From UBA7672 sp040398425 (lineage in GTDB: Bacteria > Pseudomonadota > Alphaproteobacteria > Caulobacterales > Hyphomonadaceae): a DNA stretch of 64,000 nt. Position 1 is the first letter of the stretch. Each line of letters starts with the position of its first letter. The translations under genes were made by a program, and so were the position numbers. The DNA lies in contig JBBATZ010000003.1 in assembly GCA_040398425.1 (NCBI GenBank), positions 62,001-126,000 on the forward strand, given 5' to 3'. Below the pieces are notes generated by a model. It was not told where the DNA came from, did not search any database, and saw nothing but the letters and a program-made list of their open reading frames with translations. This document shows positions 58,629-64,000 of the stretch, piece by piece.

Positions 58629-59222
58629 ATGCGTACAATCCTGATGCTTTCCGGGCTGACGATCTCGGCAGTCCTTGTGCTTTCTGCATGCGGCGAGACT
58701 GAGCCGGAGATTGCTTGTTGCGCAATCGAGCCAAGGGCCAAGTGCGAGGGTGACCTGCTCGGCGCTGGCGTGACGCGTGAGGAGTTAAGCGTGCTGACGG
58801 GGCCGGCAGAGTGGATCTGCCCTTCAGGCACGCTCAATGAGGCGCGCATCAGAGAAATTGCGCCGATCTGGGCGGCGTCGGAATCGTGTCGGGTGACGCG
58901 TGGCTCAGCGCGTTTGAGTGCGCTGGATGGCGGTCTCTGTCCGGCCCGATCGGGCGCGGATGCGCCGCCCCTGCCACCGGGCGTCGATCTGCAAGTTGCC
59001 ACAACATGCGCCGCCGGGCTGGCCGCGCGCGGACTGGCCGAGGCTGAGCTGTGGCTGGTATTGGGAGCGCCGGACGCGGTCTGTCCGAAAAATGGCATCA
59101 ACGAGCGGCGGATTCGCGAGATAGTCGCGAAGGACTGGGCTCCGGCAAACTGCACGCAATTCACCGCCGAGCAGATGCTTGCGGCGATGAATGCGGGTGC
59201 GTGTGACGGAGACGCTGGCTAG
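58629..59222 (+). CDS. lipoprotein with two Cys-repeat domains, unknown family
   Basis: 197 residues from ATG 58629 with GGAG upstream. Signal peptide ends LSAC (Cys21). Two repeats follow with the same cysteine spacing. Repeat 1 has Cys39, 64, 87, 104; repeat 2 has Cys127, 152, 175, 192; gaps are 25-23-17 in both. Shared words include CP-x-G-x-LNEARIREI in repeat 1 and CPKNGINERRIREI in repeat 2. Each unit can form two disulfides, so this is a duplicated small extracytoplasmic domain. It follows a cytochrome c gene; no function is known to me. Confidence 0.78.
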   Translation: MRTILMLSGLTISAVLVLSACGETEPEIACCAIEPRAKCEGDLLGAGVTREELSVLTGPAEWICPSGTLNEARIREIAPIWAASESCRVTRGSARLSALDGGLCPARSGADAPPLPPGVDLQVATTCAAGLAARGLAEAELWLVLGAPDAVCPKNGINERRIREIVAKDWAPANCTQFTAEQMLAAMNAGACDGDAG

Positions 59223-59803
59223 AAGAACGCGAAGCCAAAATGCTTTTCATGGCGATCGTGTTTCGTCTCGGCGATTTCCTCGACGATCCTGGCGTTGAAG
59301 GCGTCAAGATCATCCGGCGTACGTGACGTGACCAGTCCATCGTCAACGACGACAGCTTCATCGCTGACATCGGCGCCCGCATTGGCAAGATCCTTCTGGA
59401 TCGACTTCACGCCCGTCATGCGACGGTCCCTGGCAGCGCCGGCCGAAATGAGCACCTGCGGGCCGTGGCAAATCGCGAACACGGGCTTGCGCTGGTTCAC
59501 GAACGAGCTGGCGAAACGCAGCGCATCTTTCTCGGTGCGGAGCTTGTCCGGGCTGAAGAGGCCGCCGGGAATCAGGATGGCGTCGTAATCGTCCGCGTGG
59601 GCCTCAGCGAGTGTCTTGTCGACGTGAATGGTGCGGCCCTTCTCCATGTGACGCAGGCCTTGTATGTCGCCCGCCTCCAGCGAGATCACTTCAACGCTGC
59701 CACCTGCTGCTTCGATGGCCCCCTTGGGCGAGAATAGTTCCGATTCCTCGAAGCCGTTGGTGGCGAGGATCGCCACGCACTTTCCGTCTGCTTTAAGTGT
59801 CAT
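59219..59803 (-). CDS. DJ-1/PfpI family protein
   Basis: 194 residues from ATG 59803, AGGAG upstream. Class I glutamine amidotransferase-like fold: VAILATNGFEESELFSPKGA at the start (Glu of the triad), LIPGGLFSPDKLR, and AICHGPQVLISAGAARDRRMTGVKSI (nucleophile Cys112, then His). PfpI/YhbO-type proteins are described as stress-linked proteases or glyoxalase/deglycases. The stop overlaps the convergent lipoprotein gene; upstream is the divergent VWA gene. Confidence 0.92.
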   Translation of the reverse strand: MTLKADGKCVAILATNGFEESELFSPKGAIEAAGGSVEVISLEAGDIQGLRHMEKGRTIHVDKTLAEAHADDYDAILIPGGLFSPDKLRTEKDALRFASSFVNQRKPVFAICHGPQVLISAGAARDRRMTGVKSIQKDLANAGADVSDEAVVVDDGLVTSRTPDDLDAFNARIVEEIAETKHDRHEKHFGFAFF

Positions 59804-59995
59804 TCTTGTCTCCTGAATTCCGACCGCAGGGACGAACGGGCGCAATTCGGCGATGTTCCGCGCGCGGTGAAGACGGTGCATCTGCAACCGATCTTTTTGC
59901 AGCTCAGCACTGGTACAGCTTGTCGCAGGCCCCATGTCCCTGCCGCGGGTCATCCGGTCCGCGGGGTTGGGGATCAGCCGAAAAGGGGACAGTGC

Positions 59996-60637
59996 ATGCA
60001 GGCCTACATTCTTCTCGACCGCTCGGGTTCGATGCAGTCGCTATGGGTGGAAGCGCTTTCCTCCGTCAACGCATTCGCAAAGGAACTTGCCAACAAGACC
60101 GACGGTCCGTCGGTCGATAGCCACGTCACGCTGGCCGTGTTCGACAGCCAGGAGAGCCTGCAATTCGATATACTGCGCCGCAAACAGCCTGTCCTTCACT
60201 GGGAGATCGTCACCGACAAGGACGCCTCCCCGCGCGGGATGACCCCGTTGCTCGATGCGATGGTGCGCATCATCTCGCTCGCGGAAGGAGACAACCCCGA
60301 CAAGGCCGTCATCGTCGTCATGACGGATGGTCAGGAGAACGCCTCGCGTGAAGTGACGCGGGAGGGCGTCAAAGCCGCGCTTGACCGCGTGAAAGCCAAA
60401 GGGTGGGAAGTGGTCTTCCTGGGCGCCAATTTCGACAACATAGCGGACGCTTCGTCCGTGGGCGTCGGCGGCGGCAAGCAGATGGCGATGTCGGCCGGTA
60501 CGATGAACGAGTCGATGTCGCGCCTGGCTCGCAAATCGCGCGCCTATGCCCAGTCAGCGCCGGGCGCCGCGCCGATCGAGTTCGACGCTGAAGATCGCAT
60601 CGCCGCCAAGGAGGCGAACATCAAAAACAAGAGTTGA
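59996..60637 (+). CDS. von Willebrand factor type A domain protein
   Basis: 213 residues from ATG 59996 with AAAAGGGGAC upstream. A single VWA domain with a full MIDAS: DRSGSM (residues 8-13), Thr in PRGMTPLLDA and Asp in VMTDGQEN. No signal peptide or membrane helix, so it is cytoplasmic. The C-terminal 45 residues are charged (AARKSRAYAQ, EDRIAAKEANIKNKS). It stands alone with no AAA+ MoxR partner nearby. Function unknown; metal-dependent protein binding is expected. Confidence 0.88.
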   Translation: MQAYILLDRSGSMQSLWVEALSSVNAFAKELANKTDGPSVDSHVTLAVFDSQESLQFDILRRKQPVLHWEIVTDKDASPRGMTPLLDAMVRIISLAEGDNPDKAVIVVMTDGQENASREVTREGVKAALDRVKAKGWEVVFLGANFDNIADASSVGVGGGKQMAMSAGTMNESMSRLARKSRAYAQSAPGAAPIEFDAEDRIAAKEANIKNKS

Positions 60638-60659
60638 GGCGTCTCACACGTGAAACGCA

Positions 60660-60691
60660 AATGGCGAGCAGGTTGCCCTGCTCGCCATTTT
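60660..60691. terminator. strong bidirectional terminator between VWA gene and purH
   Basis: A 13-bp perfect stem (AATGGCGAGCAGG with CCTGCTCGCCATT), 4-base loop TTGC, followed by TTTC on the plus strand and TTTGCG on the minus strand. It serves the convergent VWA and purH genes. Confidence 0.9.
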
Positions 60692-60708
60692 CATGTTCGG
60701 CGGAAATC

Positions 60709-62325
60709 CTAGTGCCGGAAATGGCGCATGCCTGTGAAGACCATGGCGAGATCGGCTTCGTCGGCGGCTTTGATGACCTCATCGTCGCGCACCGAGCCGC
60801 CGGGCTGGATCACGGCCGTCGCGCCGGCTTGCGCTGCCTGCAACAGGCCATCGGCGAAGGGGAAGAACGCGTCAGAGGCGCAGACCGAGCCGATCGTCTC
60901 CGGTTCCGCCTTACCGCCAATGGCTGCAGCGGCGTCCTCGGCCTTGCGGCGAGCGATGCGGGCTGAATCCACGCGGCTCATCTGGCCGGCGCCGATGCCG
61001 ACCGTTACCCCGTTCTTCGCGTAGATGATGGCGTTCGACTTGGTGTGCTTGCAGACGCGGAAGGCGAAGATCAGGTCTTCGATTTCCCGCGGGCTGGGCT
61101 GGCGCTTCGAGACGATCTTGAGGTCGGCAGCCGTGATGCGGCCAATGTCGCGGTCCTGCACCAGCAGGCCGCCAGCGACGGTGCGCACCATCATGCCGGG
61201 CTGCGAGGGATCAGGCAGACCATCGGTCAGCAGCAGGCGCAGGTTCTTCTTCTTTGCGAACACCGCCATAGCCGCCTCATCAGCGCCGGGCGCGATCACG
61301 ACTTCGGTGAAGATCTCGGTGATCGCTTCCGCCGTCGGACCATCGAGCGGCACGTTGACCGCAATGATGCCGCCGAAGGCTGATGTCGAATCGCAAGCAA
61401 GCGCGCGGCGATAGGCTTCCGTCACGGTCGCGCCGGTGGCGACACCGCACGGATTGGCGTGCTTGATGATGGCGACTGCAGGCGAGATTTTCGCGTCGAA
61501 CTCGGCGACGAGTTCGTAAGCCGCGTCCGTGTCGTTGATATTGTTGTAGCTGAGTTCCTTGCCCTGCACTTGCCGCGCTGTCAGCACGCCGGCGCGTTTG
61601 ACCGGACCGGCGTAGACGACGGCTTTCTGGTGTGGGTTCTCTCCGTAGCGAAGCGTCTGCTGCAGCTTGCCGCCGAAGGCACGCCAATCGCCCGCCTCTT
61701 CATCGAGCTGCTTCCAGTACCATTCCGAGATCGCGGCGTCGTAGGCGGCCGTCCGTGCGTAGGTTTTCGCGGCGAGACGGCGACGGAGGTTGAGGGAAAC
61801 GCCGCCCTGCTCCATGTCCGCAATCGCGGCGTCGACGTCCCCGCCATCCGTGCAGACGGCGACAAAGTCCGCGTTCTTCGATGCTGCGCGCAGCATCGCC
61901 GGACCGCCAATGTCGATGTTCTCGACGCAGTTGTCGAAATCGGCGCCCGCTTCGACGGTGGCTTCGAACGGGTAGAGGTTGATCCAGACGAGATCGATGG
62001 GCTCGATGCCATGATCTGTCGCGTCCTTCGTGTGGGTTTCGAGGTCGCGGCGGAAGAGCAGCCCACCATGCACTTTCGGATGAAGTGTTTTCACCCGGCC
62101 ATCCATCATTTCAGGAAAGCCTGTCAGATCCGCCACATCGCGCACCTTCAGGCCTGCCTCCTTGAAAGCCTTGGACGTGCCGCCGGTGGAAATCAGATCA
62201 ACACCCAGCGCCGCCAGTTTCCTGGCACGCTCAACCAGCCCGGCCTTGTCGGAGACCGAAATCAGCGCGCGCTTCACGACGACGCGGTCGGGCACATTCT
62301 TCGGGGCGGCTTTGGGTGGCGACAT
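60709..62325 (-). CDS. purH: bifunctional AICAR transformylase/IMP cyclohydrolase
   Basis: 538 residues. The N-terminal IMP cyclohydrolase (MGS-like) domain has RALISVSDKAGLVERARKL and GRVKTLHPKVHGGLL; the transformylase half has KELSYNNINDTDAAYELV, KHANPCGVATG (catalytic Lys-His) and QMSRVDSARIA. It does the last two steps of IMP synthesis. Full length; no purine riboswitch was seen upstream. Confidence 0.97.
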   Translation of the reverse strand: MSPPKAAPKNVPDRVVVKRALISVSDKAGLVERARKLAALGVDLISTGGTSKAFKEAGLKVRDVADLTGFPEMMDGRVKTLHPKVHGGLLFRRDLETHTKDATDHGIEPIDLVWINLYPFEATVEAGADFDNCVENIDIGGPAMLRAASKNADFVAVCTDGGDVDAAIADMEQGGVSLNLRRRLAAKTYARTAAYDAAISEWYWKQLDEEAGDWRAFGGKLQQTLRYGENPHQKAVVYAGPVKRAGVLTARQVQGKELSYNNINDTDAAYELVAEFDAKISPAVAIIKHANPCGVATGATVTEAYRRALACDSTSAFGGIIAVNVPLDGPTAEAITEIFTEVVIAPGADEAAMAVFAKKKNLRLLLTDGLPDPSQPGMMVRTVAGGLLVQDRDIGRITAADLKIVSKRQPSPREIEDLIFAFRVCKHTKSNAIIYAKNGVTVGIGAGQMSRVDSARIARRKAEDAAAAIGGKAEPETIGSVCASDAFFPFADGLLQAAQAGATAVIQPGGSVRDDEVIKAADEADLAMVFTGMRHFRH

Positions 62326-62425
62326 ATCGGGCGGGCTCCAGCGCTGGCTGGGCGCCGGATAGCACCAAGATGCCTGTCTTCAAACCTTCATCCATGCCGC
62401 ACCGGCAGCGGGGTGGGCCTGGGCT

Positions 62426-62698
62426 CTAGCGGCTCATCTCGAAGGTTTGCCAGTCCAGTCGCGAGCCGAATGCTTCCCAGTCGTTTTCCAGGCCAGACGC
62501 TTCAACAAGGCTCCACAAGCGGCGAATGTCGGCCGAATCGCCGCTGATCAGGAACAGGGCCGACCCGCGGTCCACCGAAAGCTCGCTGGCCTCGACGGTG
62601 ACGCCGCTGGCTTCGATCACATCGAGTGTACGTTTGACGAGCCTGTCCTGCCTGTCGCCGTCACAGTAAGGTTCGCCATTGAATACAAGGACGCGCAT
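62426..62698 (-). CDS. hypothetical small protein
   Basis: 90 residues from ATG 62698; a second ATG at 62704 lies directly against the AAGGG ribosome-binding site, which favours 62698. The sequence starts MRVLVFNGEPYCDGDRQDRL with GSALFLISGDSADIRRLW later; it looks like a small alpha/beta domain. No family recognised. It is divergent from nothing close and lies 100 bp upstream of purH and 62 bp downstream of the capD-like gene on the same strand, so co-transcription is possible. Confidence 0.62.
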   Translation of the reverse strand: MRVLVFNGEPYCDGDRQDRLVKRTLDVIEASGVTVEASELSVDRGSALFLISGDSADIRRLWSLVEASGLENDWEAFGSRLDWQTFEMSR

Positions 62699-62760
62699 TT
62701 CCATCCCTTAGAGATGGAGTTGCCGGGCGGATGATCAATACCCGCGCCGACCGGCGTCGA

Positions 62761-64000
62761 TCAGTGGACGTTCATCACCGGCTCGCCCCAGGCCTCGTCT
62801 GCGAAGATTTCAGGCGCAAGCGCCTTAATCATCGACAGGGAGGCCTGCGGATCGCGTCGTGCGGCATAGGATATCACGGCATCGAGGCGCGCCTGGACTT
62901 CGGCGATGGGCGGAGAGCCCGTATTGGCCACTTCGAGAACCCCATCGACAGGGGTCACCTTCACCTGCTCGCGGTCGTAGAACACGGTCTCGGTAAGTTT
63001 CTCGCCAGGCCTTGGTCCAGTAACGCGGATGAGAATATCCTGCCCTGGCGTGAGCCCCTTCAAGCGGATCATTTTTTCCGCGAGATCCATGATCCGCACC
63101 GGCTCGCCCATATCGAGCACGTAGAGCGTCGCTTCCTCCGAGGTGGAGCTGGCCGACAGCGCCGACGCCTGCAGCACAAGGGCGGACGCTTCCTCCACGC
63201 TCATGAAATAGCGCGTCATGTCAGGGTGGGTCACGGTGACAGGTCCGCCCTCCGCGATCTGACGTTCAAACAGAGGCGACACAGAGCCCTTGGAGCCGAG
63301 CACGTTTCCAAAGCGGACCAGCGAGAACCGGGTACCGGGCGCTGTCGGCGCGAAAGCCTGGATGAAGAGCTCTGCGGCGCGCTTGGTGGCACCCATGACA
63401 TTGCTCGGGTTCACGGCCTTGTCGGTCGAGATGAAGGTGAAGGCCTTCACGTTAAGCTCTGCGGCGATGGTTGCGCAACGGCGCGCGCCCAGCACGTTGG
63501 TGAGGATCGCCTCGTTGGGATTCTGCTCCATCAGGGGGACGTGCTTCAGGGCGGCAGCGTGGATCACCACATCAGGCGCTGCCTCCTGCATCGCCTGCGC
63601 GAGCCGCACCTCGTCGCGCACATCGCCGATGACGATGCGACGGACGACGTTGGGGTAAGCCCGCGAGAGCTCCTGGTCGATCTCGAATACGTTGAATTCT
63701 GACGCATCATAAATGGTAAGCTCGGACGGCCCCAGAGCTGCGCACTGTCGCGCCAGCTCGCCGCCGATGGTCCCGCCGCCACCTGTGATGAAGACGCGGG
63801 CGCCCGAGATCAGTCCGGCCACCGGTGCCATGTCCAGGTGACGTTCTGGCCGCGCCAGAAGGTCGGCCGGGCGGATCTGTTCCAGCATCGCCTTGGCGCC
63901 GATGCGCAGCAGGGTCGCCTTGCGGGCGGAGGAGACAGCGAGGGCTGCCTCCATCGTGCGCCGGTCCTCAGGGGGAGCCGCGATTGCGATCCACGGCAAC
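62761..64000 (-). CDS. CapD/FlaA1-like nucleotide-sugar dehydratase, 5' end outside window
   Basis: Over 412 C-terminal residues are visible; the start lies beyond the right edge. An NAD-binding GGGGTIGGELARQCAALGP turn, YDASEFNVFEIDQEL, AALKHVPLMEQNPNEAILTNVLGA, the catalytic STDKAVNPSNVMGATKRAAEL (Ser/Thr-Tyr-like Met-Lys variant) and RFGNVLGSKGSVSPLFERQIAEGGPVTVTHPDMTRYFMS are all typical of the FlaA1/CapD/WbpM group of UDP-sugar 4,6-dehydratases in the membrane-anchored long form. It probably makes a surface polysaccharide or flagellin-glycan precursor. The missing N-terminus likely carries the four membrane helices. Confidence 0.9.
   Translation of the reverse strand, partial: LPWIAIAAPPEDRRTMEAALAVSSARKATLLRIGAKAMLEQIRPADLLARPERHLDMAPVAGLISGARVFITGGGGTIGGELARQCAALGPSELTIYDASEFNVFEIDQELSRAYPNVVRRIVIGDVRDEVRLAQAMQEAAPDVVIHAAALKHVPLMEQNPNEAILTNVLGARRCATIAAELNVKAFTFISTDKAVNPSNVMGATKRAAELFIQAFAPTAPGTRFSLVRFGNVLGSKGSVSPLFERQIAEGGPVTVTHPDMTRYFMSVEEASALVLQASALSASSTSEEATLYVLDMGEPVRIMDLAEKMIRLKGLTPGQDILIRVTGPRPGEKLTETVFYDREQVKVTPVDGVLEVANTGSPPIAEVQARLDAVISYAARRDPQASLSMIKALAPEIFADEAWGEPVMNVH

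Noticed and set aside
1..64000. CRISPR arrays, tRNA or rRNA genes, insertion sequences, prophage
   Set aside because: No spaced direct repeats, no cloverleaf with a CCA-compatible acceptor and GTTC-A-A T-loop, and no transposase or phage-structural motifs were found on reading the gaps.

Overview
This is a GC-rich, densely packed window with short intergenic gaps and frequent 4-base ATGA/GTGA overlaps. The gene content points to an alphaproteobacterium of the Caulobacterales/Hyphomonadaceae kind. It carries CckA directly downstream of FlhB, an RcdA-type DUF1465 protein, the TrcR-type DUF1013 regulator, the ZauP-ZapA pair, an imuA-imuB-dnaE2 mutasome behind an alphaproteobacterial LexA box (GTTC-N7-GTTC), and GANTC clusters of the type methylated by CcrM. 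The genus cannot be fixed from sequence alone. No rRNA, tRNA, CRISPR array, insertion sequence or prophage was seen.

Layout. 1-3000: a partial alpha/beta hydrolase, divergent from a two-gene glycosyltransferase operon (GT4, then GT9 heptosyltransferase). 3055-9540: translation genes infC (ATC start), rpmI, rplT, pheS and pheT, with three lipoprotein genes (two of them tandem I78 peptidase inhibitors) between infC and rpmI. 9661-14835, minus strand: fliQ-fliR-flhB-cckA plus a small unknown gene. 15040-16536: a periplasmic DegP/HtrA protease. 16830-21500: LysR, two GNAT-like proteins, a degenerate isochorismatase fold, a duplicated carboxymuconolactone-decarboxylase lipoprotein and a cytochrome c lipoprotein. 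21497-26772: TetR, thymidine kinase, a chemoreceptor with a small secreted partner, and RecQ. 26925-28183: cytochrome c' and cytochrome b561.

28185-28837: zapA and zauP. 28983-35098: a central-carbon cluster tkt-gap-(small conserved gene)-pgk-fba. 35235-37950: DUF1272, thiE, suhB, a probably frameshifted ORF and lspA. 37947-39785: an MsbA-like ABC exporter. 39932-43832: rpmE, DUF1275, rcdA, DUF1192, quinone oxidoreductase and trcR. 44383-45185: two divergent YdcH/DUF465 genes around a hairpin-rich spacer. 45425-47614: a TonB-dependent receptor. 47798-53521: dnaE2-imuB-imuA. 54127-59222: a HapK-like lipoprotein, two tiny membrane proteins, a CaiB CoA-transferase, a zinc phospholipase C/DUF4332 fusion, a cytochrome c and a Cys-repeat lipoprotein. 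59219-64000: PfpI/DJ-1, a VWA protein, purH, a small unknown gene and a partial CapD/FlaA1-like polysaccharide enzyme.

How the parts relate. The flagellar export gate and CckA form one co-directional run. RcdA, TrcR and CckA all belong to, or are tied to, the CtrA cell-cycle circuit, and ZapA/ZauP act at the Z-ring. Regulatory DNA supports this: an inverted TTAACCA repeat in front of fliQ, and five GANTC sites in about 105 bp in front of cckA. The SOS mutasome operon has a LexA box with three GANTC sites just upstream. The least explained parts are the 17916-20964 gene set, the short promoter-terminator unit ahead of trcR, the hairpin-rich spacers at 44581-44696 and 53687-53847, the PLC-DUF4332 fusion and the Cys-repeat lipoprotein.
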